DNA of 43,875 nt, taken from positions 1-43,875 of the forward strand of contig CAYGWX010000010.1 in assembly GCA_964353855.1 (NCBI GenBank), in the 5' to 3' direction. This DNA is from CAYGWX01 sp964353855 [NCBI: uncultured bacterium]. GTDB taxonomy: Bacteria > Edwardsbacteria > CAYGWX01. The first letter of the stretch is position 1, and the number at the start of each line of letters is the position of its first letter. Below are positions 26,256 to 34,645 of this stretch, piece after piece. The notes beneath the pieces were generated by a model. It saw only the letters and a list, made by a program, of their open reading frames with translations. It did not search any database and was not told the origin of the DNA. A program made the translations under genes and the position numbers.

Positions 26256-28205
26256 ATGAGCCTGCTCACAACCATTCGCTCTCCCCAGGATGTCAAAAGG
26301 CTGAATCGGGCCGAGCTCCTGTGCCTTGCCCAGGAGATCCGCGAGGAGCTGGTAAGGGTGGTCTCCCAAACCGGGGGCCATATCGCCTCGAACCTGGGAG
26401 TGGTTGAACTGACCTTGGCCCTGCACTATGTCTTTGACTCCCCTAAGGACCGGATCGTCTGGGATGTTGGCCACCAGGCCTATGTTCATAAGCTCTTAAC
26501 CGGCCGGGCGGAAAGGTTCCACACCCTCCGATGCCGGGGAGGCCTCTCGGGATTCCCCAAGCGCTCGGAGAGCGAACACGACGCCTTCGGGACGGGGCAC
26601 GGAAGCACCTCGCTGGCGGCCAGCCTGGGGATTGCCACAGCCCGAGACCTCTTGGGGCAACGTTTCCATGTGATTGCGGTCATCGGGGACGGGTCGATGA
26701 CGGGCGGGCTGGCCTTCGAGGGCTTGAACAACATCGGCCAGTTCAAGCGGGACATCCTGGTCATCTTGAACGACAACAAGATGTCCATCTCCAAGAATGT
26801 CGGAGCCCTGGCCGATTACCTTACCCGGATCTCCACGACCCCCGTTTACAATCGTATGGAAGCCGATGTCTGGGAACTTTTAGGCAGGCTGCCTAAAAAC
26901 CTGGGGCCCCAGGCCAGGACCCTGGCCCGACGGATGCGCGAGGGCGTGCGCACTCTGCTGGTCCCGAACATGCCTTTCGAGCAGTGGGGCTTCCACTACG
27001 AGGGGCCGGTGGACGGCCACGACCTGGGCAAGTTAATCGATATCTTGACTGCCATCAAGCCGATGCGCGGCCCTATTCTGCTGCACGTCCTGACTCAGAA
27101 GGGCAGGGGCTACAAACCGGCTGAGGAGAATGCCACCACGTTTCACGGGGTGGGGCCCTTCGATCCCGACAGCGGGGAGGTGCGGACCACCCCGGGAATC
27201 CCCAGCTACACCGAGGTCTTCGGACGGGCCCTCGTGGAGCTTGCCTCCCGGGACTCCCGGATTGCGGCAGTAACCGCCGCCATGCGGGAGGGCACGGGCC
27301 TGGCGGAGTTCGGCAGGATCTACCCGGATCGGTTTTTCGATGTCGGCATGGCCGAGCAACATGCCGTCACCTTCTCCGCGGGACTGGCGACCCAGGGGCT
27401 TCGCCCGGTAGTTGCGATCTACTCCGGCTTCCTCCAGAGGGCGTTCGACCAGATCATCCACGATGTCGCACTCCAGAAGCTTCCGGTGGTCTTCGTCCTT
27501 GACCGGGCCGGGGTGGTCGGGGAGGACGGCCCCACGCACCACGGGGCCTTTGACCTATCCTACCTCCGACACATCCCGCACATGATCGTCATGGCCCCCA
27601 AGGACGAGGGCGAGCTCAGACATATGCTGAAGACTGCGCTCGACCACACCGAGGGCCCGATCGCCCTGCGCTTTCCCCGCGGGAGCGGGCTGGGCGCTTC
27701 CCCGGATGAACCGATGAAGGCCCTGCCGATCGGAAAGGGCGAGGTCCTTGCAGAGGGGAAGGACGTTCTCCTTTGGGCGGTCGGCTCCATGGTCGCTCCG
27801 GCCCTGAAATGCCGGGAGCTCTTGGGGGCCCGGGGGATCCAGGCCGCCGTCGTGAACGCCCGGTTCATCAAGCCTCTGGACGGGGATCTTCTCCGCTCCC
27901 GGCTTCCGACCTGTAACTGCCTCGTGACCCTGGAGGAGAACGCGGTTCTCGGCGGGTTCGGCTCGGCCGTAGCGGAATGGCTTCAGGCCGAGGGGTTCGC
28001 AGGGACCCGGCATCTCCTCGTTGGCCTGCCGGACCAGTTCATCGAGCACGGGACCCGCCAGGAGCTCCTCGAGCTCTGCGGCTTGACCCCCGAGCTACTG
28101 GCCGAGCGCATCGAATCCTTTCTTCGGGAGGAACCTCAACGGAAGGCCTTCTCGTCCTCCACAAACCTCGGGGACCCAGCTCCTTCGCCCTCATCCGGGA
28201 GGTGA
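26256..28205 (+). CDS. dxs: 1-deoxy-D-xylulose-5-phosphate synthase
   Basis: 649 aa. The first enzyme of the MEP isoprenoid pathway, condensing pyruvate and glyceraldehyde-3-phosphate with thiamine diphosphate. Motifs: GHQAYVHKLLTGR, the TPP motif GDGSMTGGLAFEGLNN, GPVDGHD, DVGMAEQHAVTFSAG and DRAGVVGEDGPTHHG. The family normally ends around the ERIESFLRE segment, but here the frame runs on about 25 codons (rich in Ser and Pro) into truB, overlapping it by 67 bp. Confidence 0.97.
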   Translation: MSLLTTIRSPQDVKRLNRAELLCLAQEIREELVRVVSQTGGHIASNLGVVELTLALHYVFDSPKDRIVWDVGHQAYVHKLLTGRAERFHTLRCRGGLSGFPKRSESEHDAFGTGHGSTSLAASLGIATARDLLGQRFHVIAVIGDGSMTGGLAFEGLNNIGQFKRDILVILNDNKMSISKNVGALADYLTRISTTPVYNRMEADVWELLGRLPKNLGPQARTLARRMREGVRTLLVPNMPFEQWGFHYEGPVDGHDLGKLIDILTAIKPMRGPILLHVLTQKGRGYKPAEENATTFHGVGPFDPDSGEVRTTPGIPSYTEVFGRALVELASRDSRIAAVTAAMREGTGLAEFGRIYPDRFFDVGMAEQHAVTFSAGLATQGLRPVVAIYSGFLQRAFDQIIHDVALQKLPVVFVLDRAGVVGEDGPTHHGAFDLSYLRHIPHMIVMAPKDEGELRHMLKTALDHTEGPIALRFPRGSGLGASPDEPMKALPIGKGEVLAEGKDVLLWAVGSMVAPALKCRELLGARGIQAAVVNARFIKPLDGDLLRSRLPTCNCLVTLEENAVLGGFGSAVAEWLQAEGFAGTRHLLVGLPDQFIEHGTRQELLELCGLTPELLAERIESFLREEPQRKAFSSSTNLGDPAPSPSSGR

Positions 28206-28825
28206 GGAGCCTCTCCGGGGTCAAGAAGGTGGGCCACGCCGGCACGCTGGATCCCCTGGCTTCCGGCGTGCTTTTGGTTTGTGTGGGGCGAAGGGTCACG
28301 CGCCAGGTGCCCCGGCTCCAGGCTTTGGAAAAGGAGTACGAGGGCACGGTCCTCCTGGGCATCCAAACGGACACCGACGACCTGGAGGGCAAGGTGATTC
28401 AAGAGAGAACCGTGCCTCCCCTGACCCGGGAGGATGTCCAGAGAGTCCTCGGAGAGTTCACCGGAGAGATCCTGCAGGTTCCGCCGGTCTATTCGGCCCT
28501 GGTCGTGAAGGGGAGGAAGTCATATCAGTTGGCCCGGAGGGGAAAGGATGTCCAACCCCGGTCCCGGAAGGCTTTTGTGAAGTCGATTCAAATCCTCTCG
28601 TTCGATCCCCCCCGCATCGGGCTCAGGGTGGTCTGCGGCAAGGGGACCTACATCCGGGCCCTGGCCAGGGACCTGGGTGAGCGGTTGGGGACCTGCGGGG
28701 TGTTGGAGAAATTGGTGAGAACGCGGATCGGCCCTTATGAGTTGAAGCAATCCTGGACGCTGGAAGCCCTCGCGGGAGCGGCGAGGGAGGGAAGATTTGA
28801 AGACGCCCTGATGGCCTTGCCATGA
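28139..28825 (+). CDS. truB: tRNA pseudouridine-55 synthase TruB, short form with ACG start
   Basis: 228 aa. Makes pseudouridine 55 in the T-loop of tRNA. The expected TruB N-terminus (EGLLVLHKPRGPSS) begins at ACG 28139, with GGGAGGA 6 nt upstream. No ATG, GTG or TTG exists in frame between 28082 and that point, and the next (GTG at 28202) would cut off the essential KP motif. GHAGTLDPLASG carries the catalytic Asp (38). It ends after the catalytic domain, lacking the C-terminal PUA domain of the 310-residue E. coli form. Its last base pairs overlap ribF (ATGA). Confidence 0.93.
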   Translation, partial: TEGLLVLHKPRGPSSFALIREVRSLSGVKKVGHAGTLDPLASGVLLVCVGRRVTRQVPRLQALEKEYEGTVLLGIQTDTDDLEGKVIQERTVPPLTREDVQRVLGEFTGEILQVPPVYSALVVKGRKSYQLARRGKDVQPRSRKAFVKSIQILSFDPPRIGLRVVCGKGTYIRALARDLGERLGTCGVLEKLVRTRIGPYELKQSWTLEALAGAAREGRFEDALMALP

Positions 28826-29757
28826 GCCTTTTCGTCACATCCGACCTGAAAGCCGCCGGGAAAAGGTTCCCCGGGGCCGTGGCTACGATGGGGACCTTCG
28901 ACGGGGTTCACCTGGGGCACCAGGCGATCCTGTCCGAGGTCCTTCTGCGGGCCAAGGCCGGAGGCAAAGGCGGCATCGTGGTGACCTTCAGCCCGCATCC
29001 CCAGGAAGTCGTATCCCCGCAGAATGCTCCCCGGCTGCTGACGAGTCCGGATGAAAAGACGGCCCGAATCGAAGGACTTGGTTTGGACGCATTGGTTTTC
29101 CTGCCATTTGACCGGGAAATGGCAGACCTGTCACCGGAGGCTTTCATCCGGGAATACCTCTGGCCACGGCTCGGGATGAGCATCATGGTTCTGGGCCAGG
29201 ACAGCAAGTTCGGGTATCAAAGAAGGGGGGACGTTTGCCTGTTTTCCAAGCTGGGCGAAGAGCTCGGGTTCAAGGTCGTTTCCATCCCGCCGGTCCTGGA
29301 CGGGGGGGGAGCGATCAGCAGCACACGCATCCGGAATCTCCTGAGCGCCGGCGAGGTACGGGGGGCGGCCAAGCTCCTGGGACGGCCCTACACCCTGACA
29401 GGGAAGGTGGGCAAAGGCGATGAGAGGGGGAGGAGCTTAGGGTATCCAACGGCCAATCTGGCGATCCTCGGGGAACGCAGACAAATGGTCAAAGAAGGGG
29501 TCTATGCCATTAAAGTCAATTATAAAGGACAATGGCATAATGGCTTGATGAATATAGGAGTTAGACCGACGTTCAATGAGACGGCTCTGGAGCATGAAGT
29601 CCATCTATTCGATTTCTCCGGAGATCTGTATGGGGAGGTCCTGGAGGTGGCTTTCATCGAACGCCTGCGGGACGAAAAGGCATTTCCGGATGCGGCTGCG
29701 CTCGCGGCCCAGATCAAGGCCGACGAGCAGGCGGCCAGAAGAATCCTGTCGGGCTAA
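28822..29757 (+). CDS. ribF: Bifunctional riboflavin kinase/FAD synthetase
   Basis: 311 aa. It phosphorylates riboflavin to FMN and adenylates FMN to FAD. N-terminal nucleotidyltransferase domain with GTFDGVHLGHQ and ISSTRIRNLL, then the riboflavin kinase barrel (about 185-308; GRSLGYPTANL, GVYAIKV, NIGVRPTF). Coupled to truB by a 4-bp overlap; the truB-ribF pair is common in bacteria. Last gene of the long run beginning with thrS. Confidence 0.97.
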   Translation: MSLFVTSDLKAAGKRFPGAVATMGTFDGVHLGHQAILSEVLLRAKAGGKGGIVVTFSPHPQEVVSPQNAPRLLTSPDEKTARIEGLGLDALVFLPFDREMADLSPEAFIREYLWPRLGMSIMVLGQDSKFGYQRRGDVCLFSKLGEELGFKVVSIPPVLDGGGAISSTRIRNLLSAGEVRGAAKLLGRPYTLTGKVGKGDERGRSLGYPTANLAILGERRQMVKEGVYAIKVNYKGQWHNGLMNIGVRPTFNETALEHEVHLFDFSGDLYGEVLEVAFIERLRDEKAFPDAAALAAQIKADEQAARRILSG

Positions 29758-29782
29758 ACGTCTTTAACAGGCTTAAAGTCCC

Positions 29783-30670
29783 TTGTTCCGCAATCCGCAA
29801 TCCGCATTCCGCAATCCGCAATCACTCATCCCCTGGCTTTTCCTGCTCCCCTCTCTGGTCGTCTTTCTGGCCTTCCGTTTTTACCCGCTCCTCTTAGCCT
29901 TCAAGCTTTCCAGCCCTAAAAGCTTCAAGGTCCTTTTTACGGACCCCCATTTCTATCAGAGCACGGGGAACACGCTCTGGCTTTTGGCTGAGGTTCCGCT
30001 GGCGGCGGCCCTGGCCCTGCTCCTGGCCCTGGCGATCCAGGGAGTCAAGAGGGGCAGGGGCCTGTACCGCACCCTTTACTTCCTGCCCGTCATCACCCCG
30101 ATGGTGGCCAGCGCCGTGGTCTGGAAATGGGTCTTCCATCCCCGGGCGGGCCTGGCGAATGCCCTGCTTTCCCTCCTGGGAATTCACGGGCTTTCCTGGC
30201 TGGAGGAGGCCAGGTCCATCTTCACGGGCGGGCCGTCCCTCGCCCTGAGTGTGATCGTCCTGTTTTCCATCTGGCAGGGGTTCGGATACAGCTTCGTGCT
30301 GTTCATGACCGGGCTGGAGAACATCCCGAAGGCTTATCATGAGGCCGCGAGCTTGGACGGGGCAGATGGGATGAAGCGCTTCTTCGCCATCACGCTTCCC
30401 CTGCTTTCTCCTGTCCTGTTCCTGATCCTCATCACCTCCACGCTGGGCGTGCTGCAGACCTTCACTCAGGTCTATGTCATGACCGGGCCCCCGATGGGCG
30501 CACCCCTGGGAACGACCCGCACCTGGGTGTCGTTGCTTTACGAAAAAGGCTTTGCGGAGTGGGACCTGGGGTATGCTGCGGCGCTTTCGCTCGTCCTGTT
30601 CGGATTGCTTTTCCTGCTGATGCTCCTGCAGGAGAGGCTGTTTGAGAAAAGGGTGCAGTATGAGCGGTAG
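29783..30670 (+). CDS. Sugar-type ABC transporter permease (MalF/UgpA family)
   Basis: 295 aa with six predicted membrane helices and the ATPase-contact EAA loop (EAASLDGADGMKRFFAITLP). The nominal start is TTG 29783, but the first 15 codons lie wholly in a 7-bp repeat (CAATCCG) and give an artificial-looking RNPQSAFRNPQS sequence, so the true start is uncertain. The family normally begins shortly before LFLLPSLVVF. Forms a pair with the next permease. No substrate-binding protein or ATPase is adjacent, so the substrate is unknown. Confidence 0.88.
   Translation: MFRNPQSAFRNPQSLIPWLFLLPSLVVFLAFRFYPLLLAFKLSSPKSFKVLFTDPHFYQSTGNTLWLLAEVPLAAALALLLALAIQGVKRGRGLYRTLYFLPVITPMVASAVVWKWVFHPRAGLANALLSLLGIHGLSWLEEARSIFTGGPSLALSVIVLFSIWQGFGYSFVLFMTGLENIPKAYHEAASLDGADGMKRFFAITLPLLSPVLFLILITSTLGVLQTFTQVYVMTGPPMGAPLGTTRTWVSLLYEKGFAEWDLGYAAALSLVLFGLLFLLMLLQERLFEKRVQYER
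29791..29823. repeat. 7-bp tandem repeat at the permease start
   Basis: CAATCCG units at 29791, 29798, 29805 (CATTCCG), 29812, and a partial at 29819. It lies between ribF and the permease and is read into the N-terminus of the latter. Such short NNATCCGC-type repeats commonly occur as intergenic filler in uncultured bacteria (from memory). Confidence 0.8.
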
Positions 30671-31487
30671 GCCCAGGACCTCGTCTTTGGCCCTGCATCT
30701 CCTGCTCCTTGCGGGCGGGTTGTTCGTGGCGGTCCCGCTCCTCTGGATGGTGGTGACCTCGCTCAAGGGCCAGCTATCGGCGTTGGCGTTCCCGCCGAGC
30801 CTCCTGCCGCATCCGGTGCACTGGGACAACTATGCCGAGGTCTTCCGGCAGATCCCCTTAGCCCGGTACTTCCTGAATACAGTTTTCGTAGCCGGGGCCA
30901 CGGTCCTCGGGGTCCTGGTCACGTCCACCCTGGCGGCGTATGCCTTTTCGTTCCTCAGGTTCAAGGGCTCGCGCGCGGCGTTCCTCCTGATCCTGGGCAC
31001 AATGATGGTCCCGCCCCCGGCTTATCTGGTGCCGGGATACAAACTGCTCTCCTCCCTGGGGTGGGTGGATACCTACTGGGCGCTCATCATCCCCTGGATC
31101 GCCAACGCCTTCGCGATCTTCCTCCTGCGCCAGCACATGAAGACGATCCCCAGGGCGCTGTACGATTCCGCGCGCCTGGAAGGCGCTTCTGACCTCTCGT
31201 TTCTGTGGCAGGTGGTCCTGCCCCTTTCCAAACCGGCCCTGGCAGCGGCCGGGCTGTTCGCGTTCCTTGGCTCCTGGAACAGCTTCATCTGGCCCCTGGC
31301 CATGACCGAGCGGGAATCCCTGCGGGTGCTGCAGGTGGGACTGGCCTATTTCTCTAACGAGGCCAGCGCCCAGTGGCCCCTGCTCATGGCCGGGTCCACC
31401 CTGGCCATCCTGCCGGTCGTCTTCATTTACCTCCTGGCCCAGAAGCAGATCGTAGCCACGTTCCAGGAGACGGGGTTAAACGGTTAG
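30660..31487 (+). CDS. Sugar-type ABC transporter permease (MalG family)
   Basis: 275 aa from the ATG at 30660, overlapping the previous stop by 11 bp, with AAAGGG upstream. Six membrane helices and the EAA-type loop DSARLEGASDLSFLWQVVLPLSKP are present. It should form a heterodimeric channel with the preceding permease for uptake of a sugar or polyol. No binding protein or MsiK/MalK-like ATPase is in the window, so these genes must be supplied elsewhere. Confidence 0.9.
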   Translation: MSGRPRTSSLALHLLLLAGGLFVAVPLLWMVVTSLKGQLSALAFPPSLLPHPVHWDNYAEVFRQIPLARYFLNTVFVAGATVLGVLVTSTLAAYAFSFLRFKGSRAAFLLILGTMMVPPPAYLVPGYKLLSSLGWVDTYWALIIPWIANAFAIFLLRQHMKTIPRALYDSARLEGASDLSFLWQVVLPLSKPALAAAGLFAFLGSWNSFIWPLAMTERESLRVLQVGLAYFSNEASAQWPLLMAGSTLAILPVVFIYLLAQKQIVATFQETGLNG

Positions 31488-31665
31488 GCGGTTCAACGGT
31501 CCGACACTTGCCCCGGGAATGGCCCTTAAAAGCGGAACAAGGCCCGTCCAAGGGCTTTGAAGAGGGGAGACAGGGAGAAACCCCTCCCCGCCTCAAAACC
31601 GGGCCCTCCTCCCAAGAGCTACCCTCCCCCAAAGGGGGAGGGTAGAAGCGTCAATAGGGCGTCAC

Positions 31666-31731
31666 CAAGTCCGTACCAAGCCAGGGTCAAGTCAGAAGCA
31701 AGCCAGAACCAAGTCAGAACCAAGTCGGTTT
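31666..31731. repeat. Six tandem 11-bp units (CAAGYC...)
   Basis: Six consecutive units of exactly 11 bp, each beginning CAAG (e.g. CAAGTCAGAAG, CAAGCCAGAAC, CAAGTCAGAAC). Sequence drifts between units. Located about 120-180 bp before the island promoter. Confidence 0.85.
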
Positions 31732-31847
31732 GCTCCCGCCCCTGTGTAGCTCCCCGGCAGCCCCTACCGACCACCTTCGTAGAACCTCTTGAACACCCCT
31801 AAAGGGGCTCACCCGGCCCTCGCGCACCCTTTTAACGGCTTTTCACC

Positions 31848-31876
31848 TTGACATTTCCGGGCGCAAGTCTTATAAT
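31848..31876 (+). promoter_or_regulatory. Perfect sigma-70 promoter of the AT-rich island
   Basis: -35 TTGACA (31848-31853), 17-bp spacer, -10 TATAAT (31871-31876): both hexamers match the consensus exactly. Start near 31883, giving a leader of about 69 nt before the ATG at 31952. Confidence 0.85.
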
Positions 31877-31951
31877 ACAGGGGAAAAACAAAGGGTAAGA
31901 AACGCATTATAGGGGCGGGTCAAAACGATTTGCATGGGAGAAAGGAATGCT

Positions 31952-32848
31952 ATGAAAAAGAGAAGGACTGTAACGGATTACGGGAAATACGAACCGAAAG
32001 ACGGAGGTTTTTGCTATAACCCATTCGATGAGAAATTTGCTCACCTAATTGAGCCGGACGCGAAACAAAGAGAAAAGGACAAAAGGGCGATGAGGAAATA
32101 TGAAAGTTTCTTAACAGAAAATCAAACAAAGAAGGCAGTTATTAAACATTCCGACCTTTTTGATGCCTGCATCAAGTTCATCGAAGAAGCTTACGCTACA
32201 TTAGGATTCAACAAAAAGTGGCATTTTCTCTATTCCCCATTCTCAACCTTTTCGTGTCCCAATGGGCTGATGTTCTTGGGGCTTAACCCGGGGGGTGGAG
32301 AATCGGATTGCGAAGGGTCGGTAGAACGGGGCAATGATTATGTGCACGGGAATTGGGGGAAAGGTAATGGGCTGGTCCTTCAAAAACAAGTAAAAAGATT
32401 ATTTGACTTGCTTGCTAAGTCCTATTGCGAAACACCCACTTCTGGAATTGACCTGTTAGAAAAAACCCTTACATCAAACCTTTGCCCCTTTCCTTCAAAG
32501 AGCTGGGAGGACCTGGGTCGAAAAAAAGAGACAATAGAATACTCGAAAAAGTTATGGAAAATGGTCTTGTCGGAGGTGATGCCGCGCATCATCATTTGTA
32601 TGGGGGACGTTTCGTATCATGGCATTCGAGATGTGTTGTGTGAAATTTATGGGAAAGATGGCAAACGAACTAAAATGCCAACAGGCTACGGTAAGCAAGT
32701 CTTCAAAATCAGAAGATTCGATGCCGGGGGGAAATCCTGCACCCTCGTGAAGATTCCTCATTTATCCCGTTTTAAACTTATGAGAAACTATAAATGCATT
32801 CCTTATGTTGAAGCCTTCATTAAAAAAACATGCGAAATAGCGAGATAA
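31952..32848 (+). CDS. Uracil-DNA-glycosylase-superfamily-like protein
   Basis: 298 aa from the ATG at 31952 (AAAGGA upstream; an ATG at 31934 is an alternative). The centre has LMFLGLNPGGGE (about 106-117), matching the UDG-superfamily active-site loop (GLNPG, as in MUG-type enzymes), and VKIPHLSRF (about 267-274) is placed like the second motif (HPS-type His270). The rest is not recognised. The family assignment rests on these two motifs and their order and spacing. AT-rich base use unlike the neighbours suggests horizontal acquisition. The next gene begins 1 bp after its stop. Confidence 0.6.
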   Translation: MKKRRTVTDYGKYEPKDGGFCYNPFDEKFAHLIEPDAKQREKDKRAMRKYESFLTENQTKKAVIKHSDLFDACIKFIEEAYATLGFNKKWHFLYSPFSTFSCPNGLMFLGLNPGGGESDCEGSVERGNDYVHGNWGKGNGLVLQKQVKRLFDLLAKSYCETPTSGIDLLEKTLTSNLCPFPSKSWEDLGRKKETIEYSKKLWKMVLSEVMPRIIICMGDVSYHGIRDVLCEIYGKDGKRTKMPTGYGKQVFKIRRFDAGGKSCTLVKIPHLSRFKLMRNYKCIPYVEAFIKKTCEIAR

Positions 32849-32849
32849 A

Positions 32850-33344
32850 ATGATGAAAACGGGAGACCGTAAACGGCCTATTATCAGACATAGGTACGAG
32901 AAGGCGTTAATTAAGCGCGGATTCTTTTTGTATGCCTGTTACGTGAAACATAAGGAAAAAACCTGGATCTATCTCGATCGGATCGCTGATAATTATTCCT
33001 CTTCAGCAGCATCGCCATCTTCACGACTTGGGCGGCGCCCTGATCTCCGTCCGATTGACGCCGCAGCCATGTTGCGTAGGCACCTGATGAAGCATCACCC
33101 CAACCTTCGGGGGCGCGACCTCTTCCTGGGAGGTGTTGGGCCGCTTTATCTCCCACAGCAGACCTTCAATGACCATCGGCGAATTTGCGACCAGCTCGCC
33201 TTGATCGAGGCGAAGCTCGCTCAAGATCTCCGAAATGACGGCTATAAGGTAGTCGGCAAACACCCTTTTCCAAAGGGCGACGTTGTGCTGGACCGACGGT
33301 ACAAAAAAATACTTCAAATGGTATTGTCTGGGCTGAACGTCTGA
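32850..33344 (+). CDS. Hypothetical protein of unknown family
   Basis: 164 aa, starting at ATG 32850 or 32853, 1 bp after the UDG-like gene, so probably cotranslated. Basic protein with no recognised domain or membrane segment. The first 45 codons share the AT-rich use of the island while the middle (about 33010-33250) is GC-rich, as if composed of two parts. There is an antisense open frame over the GC-rich part, but the plus frame fits the operon better. Function not inferred. Confidence 0.55.
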   Translation: MMKTGDRKRPIIRHRYEKALIKRGFFLYACYVKHKEKTWIYLDRIADNYSSSAASPSSRLGRRPDLRPIDAAAMLRRHLMKHHPNLRGRDLFLGGVGPLYLPQQTFNDHRRICDQLALIEAKLAQDLRNDGYKVVGKHPFPKGDVVLDRRYKKILQMVLSGLNV

Positions 33345-33405
33345 ACCTGGCTATAGCCGGGAGTTAGACGGTAACGGGATAACAAAACCAAGGGGGGAAT
33401 TTGGT

Positions 33406-34125
33406 ATGATGAAACGGATGTGGGTAATACTTGCAATCTTGGCGGTGTGCATCCTTACCGTTTTGGTGGGTTGCCTCAACGCACAAACCCAAGCAGGCCC
33501 AGACACAGGCAAGGTTCCAAAGATAGCGGTACAAGACACAAGCAAAGCCTCAAAGATGGCAATACCAGACACAAGCAAGGTCCCGAATGCAGTAGCTAAA
33601 ACCGAGGAAAAGCACCTGCCCATTTGGGTTAATGAGGCGATACGGTTGGGACAGAGCAAGAAGGTTCGTCCGTATGTGTACAAAAATCCATTACTAAGGC
33701 ATACTATGGCTTCCTTCACGACGCCATTTCTGCGGGTGGCAATAGCAGCTTCTGAGGCCAAGGAGAAGCTCATGGTATTCAGCCCATCGGATGTGACCGA
33801 AGAGATGCTCGCCCCTGTTCTGATCGTGACGGTCTATCCATTCATGTATGATTTCTCTATTCATTATAGTGCAAAGCATGTGTTGATTAAGAAGCAAAAG
33901 TCGAACGAACCGGCAGACGCAAAACAGCCAACCACCATCAAGCCCTTCGATGTAACTGAAAATACTGCAGGAGGTGGGATAGTAACCGAGCATGGTCTCG
34001 TGGCCACCTTTCCCTTGGATGTACTAAGGGTAGGTAACGAGTTCGCCATTCTTTACGACTACGGCGACAGGTTGGCAACTTTCAAAATAACTACGGAGAT
34101 GATGTCCGAAACGATGCGGTTTTAG
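33406..34125 (+). CDS. Lipoprotein with short internal repeats
   Basis: 239 aa. Signal sequence with a canonical lipobox LVGC (Cys23). Directly after it come three degenerate 11-residue repeats (PDTGKVPKIAV, QDTSKASKMAI, PDTSKVPNAVA), a flexible linker to the membrane. The remaining part (from about 70) is a soluble domain of unknown family, likely periplasmic. A GGGG-rich Shine-Dalgarno precedes the ATG. Part of the AT-rich island. No function inferred. Confidence 0.8.
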   Translation: MMKRMWVILAILAVCILTVLVGCLNAQTQAGPDTGKVPKIAVQDTSKASKMAIPDTSKVPNAVAKTEEKHLPIWVNEAIRLGQSKKVRPYVYKNPLLRHTMASFTTPFLRVAIAASEAKEKLMVFSPSDVTEEMLAPVLIVTVYPFMYDFSIHYSAKHVLIKKQKSNEPADAKQPTTIKPFDVTENTAGGGIVTEHGLVATFPLDVLRVGNEFAILYDYGDRLATFKITTEMMSETMRF

Positions 34126-34187
34126 GTTAGAACATTTGGAGATACCAAGAACGGGGCGAAGCCCCGCTCAAAAGAGAGGAGAATAAG

Positions 34188-34625
34188 ATGGCGAGTACAA
34201 ACCTGGTCTGGAGAGGTCGTGAGTATGTCCGTAAAGATCAAATAACCTCATTACCTGATAACATTCGGGGGATATATGCTCTCTTGGATGAGGAGAAGAG
34301 AGATAAGTTTTACAAGGTTGTTTATATTGGAATTGGAAGTGGCAGGAGCGGAATAAAGGCTCGCCTAAGATCGCATTCAAGAGGAAGGAGAGGGGATAAA
34401 TGGACTCATTTCACGTTTTTTGAAGTGTGGCCAAATATCCCTGACAGCTGGTTGGCAGAGATGGAAGCCCTCTTTTTGCATTTTTTCAGAAAGAACAATA
34501 AAAGGAGCGGCAAGACACTTAAACTTAACACCAGAATGAAATCTCTCAAGCTTAGGAGAATTACATCCCACGAAGAAAGATTTAATCCTGATCATGAAGA
34601 AATGAGAAGGTTAGCTAAACCCTGA
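34188..34625 (+). CDS. GIY-YIG domain protein
   Basis: 145 aa, ATG with AGGAG upstream. The nuclease-fold signature is readable: GIY (28-30), YIG (46-48), Arg59/Arg61 with His63, Glu91 or Glu93 (LAEMEALFLHFF) and Asn114, in the order expected of a GIY-YIG active site. No extra DNA-binding domain is seen, so it is a stand-alone nuclease-like protein; whether it cuts DNA is not known. Last gene of the AT-rich island and followed by a strong terminator. A short GC-rich hairpin lies between it and the lipoprotein gene (34152-34166). Confidence 0.75.
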   Translation: MASTNLVWRGREYVRKDQITSLPDNIRGIYALLDEEKRDKFYKVVYIGIGSGRSGIKARLRSHSRGRRGDKWTHFTFFEVWPNIPDSWLAEMEALFLHFFRKNNKRSGKTLKLNTRMKSLKLRRITSHEERFNPDHEEMRRLAKP

Positions 34626-34645
34626 TCGTGCAAGGAGACGAACCA

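Larger units (their letters stand above)
31488..31951. other. Intergenic region with hairpin, 11-bp repeats and island promoter
   Basis: 464 bp without a supported gene. It contains a perfect palindrome (12-bp arms, CTACCCTCCCCC / GGGGGAGGGTAG, 31619-31645, 3-nt loop, no T run), the 11-bp repeat at 31666-31731, and a consensus promoter at 31848. GC content drops sharply after about 31850, marking the left edge of the AT-rich island. Confidence 0.7.

Noticed and set aside
31619-31645. Intrinsic terminator after the permeases
   Set aside because: The perfect GC hairpin lacks a T run on either side; kept only as a palindrome within the intergenic entry.
31666-31731. CRISPR-like or integron-like repeat
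   Set aside because: Contiguous 11-bp units with drift, no spacers or recombinase nearby.
33021-33317. Minus-strand gene opposite the 164-aa hypothetical
   Set aside because: The plus frame is 1 bp from the preceding gene on the same strand. The minus frame has no promoter or ribosome site that I can see, though it cannot be fully excluded.
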